The notes under the pieces are model-generated. The model saw only the letters and a list, made by a program, of their open reading frames with translations. It ran no database searches and had not been told where the DNA came from. A DNA stretch of 64,000 nucleotides. Origin: Agapanthus africanus (Eukaryota > Streptophyta > Magnoliopsida > Asparagales > Amaryllidaceae). A program made the position numbers and the translations under genes. Shown piece after piece: positions 1 through 12,559 of this stretch; position 1 is the stretch's first letter; each line of letters starts with the position of its first letter. The DNA lies in contig JASDDO010000006.1 of NCBI GenBank assembly GCA_030015575.1, forward strand, positions 202,869,632-202,933,631, given 5' to 3'.

Positions 1-1228
1 CCGAGAGATGGGCATACTGCCGGGGCCGACGGGCCGATATCCGCAGACGGAGCCCAGAGATGGACATGGGTTGACTCATACTGCCGGGGCCGAGGGCCGA
101 TATCCGCAGACGGAGCCCCATATGGATGAGGATTTACGTGTCGGTGTTTGGCACGGGTTTCATGATGAGTTTTCCATGATTTTGGTTATATCCTCACATT
201 GCATACATGATGCTTGCTGTCAGTGGGTGACAGGTGGACGGGTTCCACATATATACAGACACGGTTCATATACAGACTGGGTTTACACTTATCTTACACC
301 AATATTAGTAGTATGGGACGCTAATATATGTGTATTGATATTATTGATATTTCTTCATTGATACTTCATGCAGATATACCTTACACCGATGACATGTTAT
401 TACCTGAGTACCTGGCACTATATACATGATTAGATGTTACCTTGCCACCTTATTACACTCAGATGTACTCTTGTGGATTATATTACTGATCGTTGACTTA
501 GGATTATGTCTTGCATTCGATTTATCCTTGTAGATGTTTCTATTCACGATTTGGCAACTCACCCCCGTTGTGCCACAGTTCTTGCAGGTTTTGCCGTACA
601 GGTTCTATTGCGGCATTTCTGGCACACTACCTTCTTGCGGGTGATTTGCTATTGGTAGGTGGATTCTTTTGCATCAAGAATCCCCATTTTGTACTTATTT
701 ATTCATTGTATCTAGAAATATCCATCAACCAAAACTTGTGTATTCTTTCAGACCTAGACTTCTGTGTTGTATATTTCGACCTTAGAGTCGCGCTTAGTTG
801 TATTGTGGATTTCCTTGTTGCTTTGAGCTTTCTTTTGGATTTGATCCTCGCCACTTGGCGTTGTATATTATCATATCATTGCGTGGTTGTGACCGTCGAT
901 TGACGAATAGCTAGCTCCCTCTTGGGGATGCCTTTATCATGTTATATCTTGTTATTATCGTTTTACCCCATTCGGGGCCAGTTTTACAAAGGAAACTCTG
1001 CCGAAATTTCTAGAAAAGACTGTACCGTTTTTAAAATGCACATTCGGCTTAGTTATTTAAAAACCTTGATTTCAAACCTGTATTTCTTCACTTCTTTAAA
1101 CCAGTTTTCCTTATTTATTCTTCAAAATGGTTTTAGATTTCTGGGCTTTTGGCTTACTTGGATCAGATGGAGTCCTATAAGCTTCATATGGTTCAAATGC
1201 CAGTCACGTGCTCTTTCGGGTCGTGACA
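1..1228 (+). mobile_element. Tekay-like (Ty3 chromovirus) LTR, 3' part, cut by window edge
   Basis: This is a plus-strand LTR end. It matches the 3' third of the LTR at 3795-7737: the same TACGTGTCG stem-loop block, the GGCAACTCACCCCCGTTGTG box near 553, and a terminal CGGGTCGTGACA closing at 1228. No primer-binding site follows, so this copy is not joined to its own internal region. It is a fossil LTR with its 5' part outside the window. Family assignment to Tekay/Del rests on the long LTR, the TGTAAC...TGACA ends and the pol fragment found next to a relative at 63713-63949. Confidence 0.7.
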
Positions 1229-2721
1229 TGGCGTGTCGAGTTTTAAGAGTTCTAAAGTTATAACCGCGATCAGGACGGTGTCGCTTTGCAGCCAGCCGGT
1301 TGAGCACGGGTCGATCCACTGGGAGATGGTTATATGTCCTTTCTTGTTTTAGACGAGTCAATAAAGAATTTGTATGTGTTTGTTCAAACTAACCTATGTG
1401 TTTTATATGCAAGTATAAAGTTGTTGAGAAATGATACGAAAGTGTAAGCTAAGGAAATCCGCACTCAAAATCTTTGAGCCGAGTCTTGACCAATTGAAGC
1501 TAGAGCAATCGGCAACAACGTGGATTAGGGGATTTAAGCGCGGTATTCGTGGAATCCGGATTATTTACCCTTGTTCTTCCGTTCTTGTCTCTTGCTTTCG
1601 CCTCCGGCCAAACCGAACGCAACCGGTCGCGGTTAGGAATCACCGTTACCTTGGTAGGGTAGGGTGCCTAATGGAGCGCTTGCGTAACGTTTGGGCGGAG
1701 TTCAAAGGAAAATAACGGGAAAAGGAAATGAGGAACGAAACGTTAACTTACAATATCGTATTTCTTCCTAACAACACCATATTAACAACCATTCACAAAA
1801 CAAACCAAAAAGAGCAAAAGAAAAGATAAACAAAGAAAAGAAAATATTACAAGCAAGTAATTAAAGTGCATGGTAATAATTTGCAAGTAATAAAAGACAA
1901 GAATGAAAAATGCAAGAAAGAGAATACTAAGAACCATGGAACCCAAAACAAGACATGGGTTCAATAACCAAATCTTAAACTTGCAATCTCAATGAAGAGG
2001 TTGCAAGATCAAGAAGAGGCAAAGAACTCATGGTGAATGAAGGCACAAAAAAGAGAAGAGCTTTATTGATTCCATATGAAGATACAACCCTTGAGATCAA
2101 TAACCATCCCTTAAACCTTCAAGCTCAATGAAGAGGTTGAAAGATCAAGAGAAGGCAAGGATCTCAAGGGGAAACTAAGCAAAAGAATGATACAATGTAT
2201 GGAAAAATTGGACTCCCTTCTCCTTTGCCCATGGTTTGCTTTTATAGGCAAAGAAAGAGACCTTTCCTTTAATTTGAATTTGAATGCATCCAAAATTTGG
2301 AGGGATGTTTGAATTTTTGAATTTTTGAATCACATCAACACTTTATGCATTGAATGCACCATACCCTCCCGTGCTCTGTACTTGTCCCTCTCGTGCTTTG
2401 TGTTTGACTCTCTCGTGCTTTGTGCTGCCCCTCTCATGCTTTGTGGTTGTCTGAGACATGAATGACCACTGTCATTTGTCTTGTCTCTGGAACAGGTACG
2501 CGGCACTGGACGGATACGGATGATCGGAACCCGGCTTTTTTCTGCTGGCAACAGATGTCCTGGATTTTGGCGTAACAGTAGAGATTTTGTATCATTTGCG
2601 TTATTTTGGCCTAGGAACATGTAGCCTGTAAATATGTAGCAAACACGGATTAAAAGCACCTGCCTATAAACAAACGAGTGTAAGAATGGGCGGTATAAAA
2701 TGCAATATTCTGGTATGAACA
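1229..2721 (-). mobile_element. Athila/Tat-type LTR fragment, same family as element C
   Basis: This stretch aligns with the LTRs of element C (14230-15962 and 30296-32029) through the GGCGTGTCG start region, the AAACCGAACGCAACCGGTCG block, the purine-rich middle and the TATGAACA end at 2721. Read on the minus strand it begins TGTTCATACC. The first dozen or so bases of the family end are not clearly present next to 1228, and no target duplication was found, so it is a truncated or rearranged solo LTR. It is clearly more diverged from the C LTRs than those are from each other, hence older. Confidence 0.75.
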
Positions 2722-2949
2722 CTACTACACGGAGCATTAGAAATGAAGGACCGGTCTACAAAGGTTGCATTCCTTATTCACTTGTATGTAAAGTAGTTTA
2801 CATATCGTTTCGTCGGATTTTCTAGTAACGATTCTATGGTTAGGGTTAGCTAGAACGGAAATTTTTTGAAATTGGCATGGATGATGCCTCCAGAAACCTT
2901 GCTGCCATGCTAGGCAACCCTGCAGCCTGCTCATACTCCTGTAAAGCCT
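2722..2949. other. Unassigned spacer
   Basis: About 230 bases with no match to the other elements that I can recognise and no coding signal. The only visible structure is a perfect 8-bp hairpin at 2785-2804 (TATGTAAA, loop GTAG, TTTACATA). Confidence 0.4.
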
Positions 2950-3794
2950 GTCAATAACACTTCCGTACAGTCCGGTCTCTTCGTCTGATATATCGCATAT
3001 CTAGTCTAGGGGTGGTAAACGTCAGAACCTAGTAACCGATAAGTCGTGCCGATGTGAGGCTCATAACGGGTCAAGAAACGACTGATAACACTTGCCAGTA
3101 GATCGCCGTAGCAGCCCAGGACAGGGACTTCCTATTATAGCCAATCGAGCACAGCACAACATCAACCCCCAATACCGGGAGAGACGAAACCCCTCCTATC
3201 GCTCATTGCCTCCATGTAAATTGGGACTGTACCCAAAAGCTACCGTTTTGCACGTTCTCTTGAACATGGTAAGGTGGAAATCAAAGCACAGTGGGAATCA
3301 CACAAGACTCTATGACGATCTCGGGTCTACAGACTAACCTGCACCAGTGTCACCAGAGAACTGCTATCTGATGATAGGTATAATACCAACTAGGAGTTCT
3401 CGGCAAGTCCGTTCAGTGTACCCAGTCTCCACTGAGCACCCGTATAACATCTTTAATGTCAAACACCAATGGATGTGAGATCATCCATCGCCCATCATAT
3501 GGGTCAAGATGCGTATACGCTAGTCTACTTTGGAATATCGATGCCCTGTCTCGATACACTCTCGACTAGTAACAATTATAGGATGTACTTGTGGACTACC
3601 CATGGCCCCACTAGTATGATCTCCATCATAGTCCCGATAGTCAAGTACACATCCTAAGGGCTTTATCAACATGTGAGAGCAAGTTAGTATCACAATACAC
3701 GTCAACATGTTAAGACAAAGAGCAACCAGATAGCACACTATCAAGTCGAGCAAGAAAGTCCTCTCTGTATATATCCAAGCATCCACTATAATAT
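2950..3794 (-). mobile_element. copia LTR fragment, related to element D LTR
   Basis: The sequence runs parallel to part of the element D LTR (about 44650-45520): the TCCGTACAGTCCGGTCT box, the GGCGGTAAACGTC region, the CACAGTGGGAATCACAC segment and the TACCCATGGCCC stretch. The outermost LTR end is missing because the Tekay-like LTR at 3795 starts here. It is an old, truncated LTR that served as the insertion target of T1. Confidence 0.65.
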
Positions 3795-5498
3795 TGTAAC
3801 ATTTCAAAAATATAAAATATTATTTTTGGAATTTAATATTTAAATAATATATTTCGCGAAAACTACCTGATTTGCGAATTTGGGATTTTCGTAAAATGGT
3901 ATAAATATATACCAATATTTGTGAAATAATTGGAGATTAAAATGATTTAATCATTTAAATATATATACTTATTGGATTTCCAATTTTATAATTAATTATA
4001 TGCAGTTTAAATAAAAATTGATTAGTGCACTACTAATCGCGATTAAGCCAAATCCGTGTTTCTACATTTTTCCATAGTTAGTGCACCATGACATGTTGCA
4101 TTTTTGTTGCATGTTGTTTTATTTGTATTTGTTGATATTTGGCTTTAACAGAAAAAGGAGAAAAGGAAATAGAAAAGAAAAGTCAATGGCATGTGATGAG
4201 AGAGAGAGAGAGAGAGAGAGTGAGGCATGGGCTTGTGAGAGGGTGAGAATAAGAGAGAGGGAGGGAGGGAGGGCTGCCCCTTCATTCCCCTTCATTTGTT
4301 TTCTTCAACCTCATCATCCTCTTGGTTCCTCCACCTCCACCTCCATGTATCATCTAAATTCCTTCACTAAAACCCTATACTCCCTTCATTAAAAATGATC
4401 CCCACCTCATCCTCAACGTGTTGGACCTTTCAAAGATGGATTTTGAAGACTTTGAGCAACACAAGAAAATTCTTGAGTTGCCAAATGAGGTATAATTCTA
4501 GACTTTAGTTAGTTATTGTGTTTAGTTTACCTTATTGTTAGTTTAGAGTTAAATCGATGTTGATTAGTGATGTTTGGAAATTCCAAGAGAGGGTTTGGGT
4601 GTTTGTGTGGAATTATGATCTGTAGTGGGTGTCTACAAGACCTTAGTGTTGATTTTGCTGGCCAATACCCGGATTAGAAACCAAAATACGAACTTAGAAA
4701 CTTTCTGTGTCGGTTTTGTGACATTTTTAGAGGTCTGCAGGGAATCTGGAGCAACCCGGGACCTTTATAAAAAAATCAAACATATACATTAACCTAATTA
4801 GACCACCATGAGAAGACGAGACCCAAACTCCAAGGTGGGGCCGGCGGGGCCAGTTACTGTAGCAGCTTTGGTGTTGGGGTTTTGGCTGTAGCTCACATAC
4901 CTTATAACATAGCTACTGTATTTTTTGTTTTGTCCCAGATTACCTGAGCAAGAATCTGGGAGTGATTCCCTTAGTTGCCGTATTATGTTTTCCGGTATTT
5001 GAAATTCTTGGTTTTGGTATTTGATATTGTATTGAGTCGTTGGATGTTTGTACGTCAACGACGAGGGTTGTTTGGTTGTTTTTGCATGCGTAGGCTATAG
5101 GTTCTAACCTATGAGCGCCGTGTGCCGTATCAGTTTTCCGGATTTGGTTTTCATAACATTGCGATATGTGTTGATTTGTAGGTACCTTCCCGTGGATTCC
5201 GAGACGGCGAAGCACATCTACTACGGCTGAACAAGGAGTTCCGCAGGTGAGTAGATTTATATCTACGGGGGAAGTCGGGTGGATGGTGTATAGCACCCCC
5301 GCAAATTATAATGGAAACCGATATATAGAATATGGTTAAGGAAACCATGTTAGAAACTTATAGATATGGTTAAAGAATTTGTAGAAGACAAGATATACCA
5401 CGACTTAAGCTTATAGTTTATGGTTTAGTGTGACATGATATGATAGAAATGATGTCTCGAACTGATATATGAGGATATAAAATGTGAATGTGATTCAC

Positions 5499-5501
<3 letters not shown>

Positions 5502-5540
<39 letters not shown>
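5502..5540. repeat. AT dinucleotide microsatellite
   Basis: About 19 uninterrupted AT units inside the T1 5' LTR. Confidence 0.95.
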
Positions 5541-5543
<3 letters not shown>

Positions 5544-6758
5544 CACGAGAATAAGTATGAGATTTAGAGTAGCGTGATATGAGATCGATAAATACGACAT
5601 GAGATTAATAAGATAGAATTATATGTAAAATGACTTGGTATGAGATATTGATATGATGAAAAGAGTATACGATGAGATATGATGACTTGGTTGATATGTC
5701 GTTATACGGATGCGAGTCAATATGAGATAATTGATACCTTTTTCGGTCCCACGATATGAGATTGATACGGATGTGACCTGAGATATAGGTATATATATAA
5801 AATGATGTGAATAATGAGTGATATGTCGTACGAGACGTTAGGTCCGTACCCTCATTGTCATATAGGTTGATAGAATCCCTAATTATTTAATGTTTTCGTA
5901 TTATGGATTACCGTACGTGATGAGTTTTACCTGATGATTTATCCATACCCTTGACTAGAGGATACCGTACGATTTATTAAAACCGTACGTGATGTTGTGA
6001 GGCTGCATTTCGATTGATAGATTCACCGACTCGGATATGTTGTAGATACGTATACCTTATAGCATTTCGCTTACGATGTACTTTATGCTACGTTCATGAC
6101 ATTCTCATTGCATTATATATACCTGGGCTAGTACACCTACACAATTATCGATAATGCGTATGTTACACTTACACAGATTGCCGGCTCACACACTTTCATC
6201 ATCGATAATTGCTATGTCACATACACAGTAGAATTGCTACATCATGCTATGATATACATGCTATGCTCACATCACTATACTATGTCGCATGATATACTTG
6301 ATATGCTCACATTTCTGTTCTATGTTCGCATACATCATGCTTTATGATATTACGCATTGAGATGCTGTTTTCATGAGATTCTGGATTTGAGAACCGTGGT
6401 TATATTTCAAAAGAAAGTATGTATTGTTTTAAAAACCTGGTTTCTCTTGATATGATATTTCGATACGTCCACCATGGGGTTTCTCGGTTATGAGTTATGT
6501 GATACCCGATTCGAGGAGCTGGATGAGGCCGTTTGCGAGTACATGGTGGACCCGGTATGGCACCCCGGGACAAGAAAGGTATGTTGTGCAGTAGACGATG
6601 AGCCTGGCAGAGGGACCACTACCTACCGGTGATAGTATTTGGACTCGTCGGTTATCTAGAAGATACCGACCGGAGTCGTGAGATGATATGGGCCGATCCG
6701 GACTGACGGAGCCCGTGGGCCGATAAGGACTGACGGAGCTCGAGATATGAGGATTTAC

Positions 6759-6917
6759 GTGTCGATGCTGGACACAGGTTTCATGATGTTTCGAGTGTCG
6801 ACGTTTGACACTCAGGTTCCATGATTTTGATGTGTCGTTGATTGACACACGTTAGTTGATATCCTCATATTTATATGCATATGCTTTCATGATGTTTCGA
6901 GTGTCGATGTTGGACAC
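6759..6917 (+). promoter_or_regulatory. Four GTGTC-GACAC stem-loops in the Tekay LTR
   Basis: Four hairpins with 5-bp stems and 7-nt loops lie at 6759-6775, 6795-6811, 6832-6848 and 6901-6917. The same hairpin stands at 138-154, and as GTGCC/GGCAC at 49604-49620 in element A, a matched change in the stem. The role is unknown; a transcript-level or DNA-binding function is inference. Confidence 0.6.
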
Positions 6918-7741
6918 CCAGGTTCCATGATGTTATGCAGATACGGTCACCCTAGATATTATAGTATTACGTTTATGATATAGTTAACCTAGGAGTCGTT
7001 GTTTTATTCGATTTCTAGCTGCCGATGTTTTCTACTCACGAGTTGGCAACTCACCCCCGTTGTGCCACAGTTCTTACAGGTTGACCGGATGGATCAGTAG
7101 CGGTATCGCTGGCACACAGCTTGCTTTGGATGATTTGCTTTGGTAGGTAGGACATATTTGATCGTGCCCACTCTTGTATTATTATTCATGTTGTATCTAG
7201 TTAACTCCATCAATAAGAAACTAGTAATTGTATAAGTAGTAAGACTTAGAACGACGTATGGTTGCGAGACTTAGAGCGACGGATTATATGTTCGCTATTG
7301 GGGGATTTGATGTCTTGCTTTATTTGCATTACCTTTTTGTGTTGATTTTCGCCGTTGGGCGTCGTATATATATATTTCTGATTTGCGTGGTTGTGATTCC
7401 GCCGATTGGAGAAGAGCTAGCTCCTGCTTGGGGATGCCTTTTATATTATCATGTATATGTGGTTTTGGATCAAAATATACAAGGGAGGTGCTGCCCAAAT
7501 TTTTAAAAGACAAAACATGTTTTTCAACTAGTAAAATCCACTTGCAATTTTCATGTTCCATTAACTATGCATTTAAAAAAACGTTTGATTTTTATCATAC
7601 CTTTATTTCGAAACTTCACCTCTTTTATTTTCTTTAAAAGGTTTAGATTTCTGGGCTTCGGCTTACTTAATTTACGTTACGTCTTTATACGTTGCGTGAT
7701 TTAAGTGCCGATCACGAACTAAATTCGGGTCATGACAAAGT

Positions 7742-7753
7742 TGGTATCAGAGC
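7742..7753 (+). other. T1 primer-binding site (tRNA-Met)
   Basis: TGGTATCAGAGC, complementary to the 3' end of initiator tRNA-Met, lies 4 bases after the LTR end. Confidence 0.85.
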
Positions 7754-8574
7754 GTTTGGTTTAACTTTGGTTCGAGTCTAGGTTTGATTATGAGGAGTCT
7801 AGGGCGTAGATATTTCAGAACCTAGGCTTGACCTTACGGAACTTAGACTTGAACAGGGGGGTATTTGACCCGAACTTTCGTTACATAGGTTGACCCTGAT
7901 TGATGGAGTAGGTAACTCAAGTAAAGTGGCGTACCGTGCGTATGTTCCGTGGTATACTTACGATATGATACTCCGCTTAAGTAACCTTAGGATGTACATA
8001 TCTTGAGATCTGTGATTCTCTTCGTTCCTATGATCATACATCCATTTGCGATCCTTGATTCTATTTGTTCCAATGATCATACTCTCATTAATTACGTTCC
8101 TCCTTATGATCTTGTATCCATTGTAGATCTGTTGATTCCTTTCATTCCTTTGATCTATTTTCATCGATACATGCTTGATGTTCCTGTCACCATGGTTTGA
8201 GCGCAGATTGAGCTGCTGCTAGTGATGCGGTCAGAGCGAGCTCGTCATGGACGAGGACTGACCATCGTGTTTTCTGGTGACATGGAAACGTATCGATTTA
8301 GTGTATGTGTTGTGACCTCTCGTATGAGGCGAGTGTTCGGTTTTGCACCGGATGATCGGGCTATTGATAGAGGCTGGATGTTGTGAGAGGACTGTTGATG
8401 TACAGCCTACCTTAGAGATCGTGATGTCGTCTACCTTGCAGACAGATGACCCAGTTTTGCTGAGATTGATGGGATGTCGCTTCCAGAGCTTATGAGCTGA
8501 GATCGCTGGAGCTTTCAGGCAGAGATGCGACAGATGAAAGCTAGTCTATCATGAGTTGAGAGACGAATGTGATT
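7754..8574 (+). mobile_element. T1 internal region, 5' piece (leader and gag remains)
   Basis: The untranslated leader is followed by sequence that looks like a decayed gag beginning (around 8190-8570). No open frame of useful length remains. The piece ends at the GTGAT target duplication of copia element D (8570-8574). The second piece resumes at 45537. Confidence 0.5.
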
Positions 8575-9869
8575 TAAGTCGATGTCGTGTGCCCCACATG
8601 TTCGCGGGGAGGCGGAATTTGCAAAAAATGATTTTTACGAGCTTCGCAACACCGACTAGAACCAAGGATCGTTCATAAACCCTAGCTAGCAAACTACTTG
8701 AGGTTTAACTACTCAGATACGAAGTTATAACTCACGATACTTGTCCTTCGGGTCTTCATCGATGTCCTCCTCATATACGTAGGCTCCAAGGATCGATCCG
8801 GATCGTAGCTTCTTCAACGGCCTCCTCGATTCAAAGACGATCCACCCGAGAGTCTATAGTCCGAGCTTCACCTCAAAACCGAGATAACTAGGGCAAAAAG
8901 CTTGCTAATCTTGATGTCCTAGGTGATGTAGAGTATGAAGATGGATTTATTTGTCTCTTGAAACCCTAGTATTCTCAACACATGAGAGCTTTTAGGGTTT
9001 GTAGTGAGGAAGAAGAAGAGAGCTAGCATGAGAGCTCACTTGAGGAAAGAGAAAGTGTTTTGATAAATGATAATTGTGAATGATAATGAGATGGCTCCCT
9101 TGACATGACCACTAGCATGGGATGAAAAATATCTTAACAAAATATCCAGTTCACAAAATATCTCACAAAAATATCTAAGTCAAATAGTCAACCCAAGTCA
9201 AGTGGTCAAGCCAAGTCAAAAGGTCAAACAAGGTCAAGTAGTCAAAACTAGCAGCCATGTCTCAATTATCATTAACAAATACTTTCCTCCACCTCGTAAT
9301 TGTTTTAATCAAGTAAATGGTCAAAACCCTAATGAGGTGTCTCTTTCTGTGCTCCTCTCATCCGTATATACATACCCGCATTCGTGTTCCGAGAAACACG
9401 AATACAAAGAGACGAAACTGATCCATCAATATAATACTAGGATCTGGCTTAAACCAAAGCCCACTAGTATTATCCACCAGAACATCATACGCGCACAAGT
9501 GTACGTAAGTGATCGAAGCCCTGCCATAAAACCATACGGCCTCTACACCTTTCTCCCAGTGCAGGGAAACTCTCTATGTGGGACTCTAAAGACACGACAC
9601 TATGCTGGCAGTGGGTTTAACCCTAGGCCGCAAGCGGTACTAGCTGTACGTAACGGTCCCCAGGTAGATGTCGATAAGAAGGCCGATGAGGAAAACCCAT
9701 CCGAACTCCTTCTGAGCCTGAATGTGACAATCTCCATACAGTCCGGTCTTTCCGTCTAAGAGTATCGCATATCGGGCTTAGGAGGCGGTAAACATCAGAC
9801 CCCTAATAGTGGTATAAGTTGTGTCCGAGTGTAGCCCAGAACACCTTGAGAAACTACTAGAATACCTTA
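8575..9869 (-). repeat. D 3' LTR, partial
   Basis: It aligns with 43493-44785 of the D 5' LTR, including the GAGGAGGCGG-type end region and the GGCTT-AAGCC hairpin (9431-9473). Homology stops near 9869 and reverse-transcriptase sequence follows, so the LTR is partial. Confidence 0.75.
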
Positions 9870-9889
9870 CGTCCATCTGTCAGATCTCA

Positions 9890-10270
9890 TAATCATGGAA
9901 GGCAGCAATGCCAAGAAGGATCCGAATGGATTTGAGCATAGCAACTGGAGAAAAGGTTTCATCATAGTCCAAACCAGGTCTTTAACGAAAACCTTTTGCA
10001 ACAAGTCTAGCCTTATAGGTTTCAACCTGTCCATCTACACCAATCTTCTTTCTGAAGATCCATTTGCAGCCTACGGGTTTTACCCCTTCTGGAGCAATGT
10101 CCAAAGTCCATACTTTATTGGTGTACATGGACTCCATCTCGGTCCGCATTGCATCCATCCATTTTACCGAGTCGCCGCTCTGAATGGCTTGCTGGAAGCT
10201 AGTAGGCTCATCTTTGTCAATGATGCAATTCTCTCGATCCCCATTTATGAGAAAACCGTAGTATCTCTCG
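9890..10270 (-). pseudogene. D reverse transcriptase, N-terminal piece (fossil)
   Basis: The minus-strand translation resembles the start of copia reverse transcriptase (the W-x-x-AM-x-x-E region followed by the G-x-KW-x-(F/Y)-x-K region) and lines up with the same part of element P at 40310-40500. The piece is bounded by the family B solo LTR at 10271 and by LTR sequence at 9869. It is a fossil. Confidence 0.75.
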
Positions 10271-12554
10271 TGTTGGAGATAGTGACCTCAGAGTCAATTA
10301 TTAGGTCACAGGTATGTGATTTCAATGATTGATGGAGGACCTATCCCGGTAGGACAGTCTTACTCGAGATGATAGTATGATATCTGGTTTACCTTTATCA
10401 TCGTGTACTGCTTTAGGTGACCTGACAAGTCGCTATTACACGTTGATAGAGCCCCTAGGATTCTTGCTTGACCACCAGCAGTATGAGGGCGATCATATAC
10501 GTGGGAGCTGGTAGTCTATAAGCACATCCTTAAATGGTCCCTAGTCGTATGAGTTTCGAGATAGGGCATCGATACTCCAGAGTAGACTAGTGTGTACATT
10601 CGAGACCCCGACGAGGGGCGGTGGCCGGTCTCACAAGCCACTGGTGTCAGTTGGTTCACCTAAGATGTATACAGGTGCTCATTGGGTTATGAGTACACCG
10701 GACAGGACTCGCCGGGAACATGCAAGTTGGTCATATACCAGACGTCAGATGGCAGTTCCCTGGTGACATGTGTACAGGTTAGTTCATCGACCTGGGGATC
10801 GTCATTTGTCTTGTGTGAGTTCCCACTGTACTTTGATTACTACCCTACCACGACTCAAAGGAGTCGTGCAAACAGGTTTTAGTTGGGTACAGTCCCGAGC
10901 CACATGGAGGCAGTGAGCGTATCTTCAGGGGTTCGTCTCTCCCGGTATTGGGGGTGAGGTCGCGCTGTGTCTAGGAGAGCCATTACACGAAGCCCTCGGC
11001 CGAGGCAAGGAGATTTACTGGTAGGTATTCCAGTAGTATCTCAGGGTGTTCTAGGCTACACTCTGACACGACTTGTACCGCTTTTGGGGGTCTGACTTTT
11101 ACCAACCCCCTAGGCCCGCCATGTGATGCTCATAGACGAACGGACCGGACTGTACGGATATTGTCACTGACAGGCTCAGTAGGGTCGTCAGGCTGAGTTC
11201 GCTCACAGACGTCCCTTTTAGTCAATACCTGGTAGCCCGTTACGTATTGGCTTATACCTCTGACGTGCTAGTGGTTAAATCCACAACCAAGGTGTTGACG
11301 AGTCTTTAGAGTCCCCCACATTCAGTTACTCAGCTTTCGGGCGAAAAGTTGTAGAGGCCGTATGGAGATATGGCAAGGTCCGATCAGATACGTGCGGTGT
11401 TGCACGGGTCAGGATCAGACAGTTTGTACTACAGGCCGTAGGGATATATGGCAGGGTTCGATCAGATACGTGCGGTATTGCACGGATCAGGATCGAACGG
11501 ATATTACTAGCCTGCTTTGGTATAAGCCGGATCCTAGTATAGTACAGTGTAGATTTTGTCTCATTGCATTTGTATTTCGGTCGGAATACAAATGCGGGTG
11601 TGTATGCACAGTATCGGGGTTTTCCTGTAATTTATTACGGGACCAGTTTTCTGGAGTTGCCAGTTTGCTTTCCGTTTCGGCCAATTTCCTTTGTATCGTT
11701 CATTGGCCGAAGATTGGTGGAGGAGGGCTTATTTGCATTGTTGCAAATAGGCATTTGTGGAGGGTGTTCTTTGCATATACTTGTATCATGATAATTCCTC
11801 CACCATTTGACTTCTTCTTCTTCTCATCATGGCTTGACTTTTGAGTCACCATGGTTTTTGATGATTGGTTGGTGGAGTATGGATTTGGTTGTGATGATTG
11901 TTGTTGATGATGGATGATCATTGGTGTTTGAGTGTTGGACTTTCCTTGCTATCATTTCTTTTCACATGATAACCATTCCTCTCTCTCTCTTGGATATGGT
12001 TGGCTCTCTCTTTTATTTGAGAACTCACTCTCATTCCATTACATTGCATTGGCCGGCCAAAATTAGGGGCTGCCAATTTTTTGAGTGGGGAAATTTTTGT
12101 TCTCTTGTTGCTTCAAAAATCCCCACATCTCCATCTCAAGAGCCAAGTTCAATCCCTCCACTAAAATGGCACCTCCATGAATCCCAAATGAGACATATAG
12201 ATCCACACTATAATCTACAGCAAACCTTGGGCACGTCGACTAGCCAGCTTCGTGCCCAAGTTGCCTCGGCATTGAGGTGGGAGACCGTAAAAGAAGTAGG
12301 CGATGTGGTGCACTTCCGGCGACGAGGTGGAGACCGGAGCTTCCGCAGGAGATCGGGACGACGACGAGAAGACCGGAGGACTTGGATCAGTCGGTATATC
12401 TCTCTTCCCCATCTTGTAGTTAGCTAGGACTAGTTAATGGTTCGATCCGGGTATTAGTGCGCGGCGGTTTGCCAGTTCAAGAAAAATTTAAGATTATCAC
12501 CGCTTCCGCATTTGGCCGTCGGATTGACGGCCGGGGCGCCGCCGTGCACTTACA
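10271..12554 (+). mobile_element. Solo LTR, copia family B
   Basis: A single complete LTR (starts TGTTGGAGATAGTG, ends CCGTGCACTTACA) is flanked by the perfect duplication TCTCG at 10266-10270 and 12555-12559. It matches both LTRs of element B (19193-21416 and 27066-29303) but with many more differences, so it is an older insertion of the same family. Unequal recombination between the two LTRs of a former full element is the usual origin of solo LTRs. It sits inside the pol gene of D. Confidence 0.9.
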
Positions 12555-12559
12555 TCTCG

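Larger units (their letters stand above)
3795..7737 (+). repeat. T1 5' LTR
   Basis: The 3.9-kb LTR begins TGTAACATTTC and ends GGGTCATGACA just before the primer site. It contains a GA microsatellite (about 4197-4220), an AT microsatellite (5502-5540), the GGCAACTCACCCCCGTTGTG box near 7043, an AGGTGCTGCCCAAATTTT box near 7486, and four GTGTC/GACAC hairpins at 6759-6917. LTRs of this size fit Tekay/Del chromoviruses. Confidence 0.75.

Noticed and set aside
2111-2293. Short frames in the purine-rich part of the LTR at 1229-2721
   Set aside because: The same purine-rich blocks occur in the C LTRs without conserved frames; non-coding.
9202-9759. A 185-codon plus-strand frame present also at 44120-44677 with a very similar product
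   Set aside because: Both copies are the antisense of the D LTR. The frame is shared because the LTRs are copies of each other; there is no motif and the differences are not biased to silent sites.
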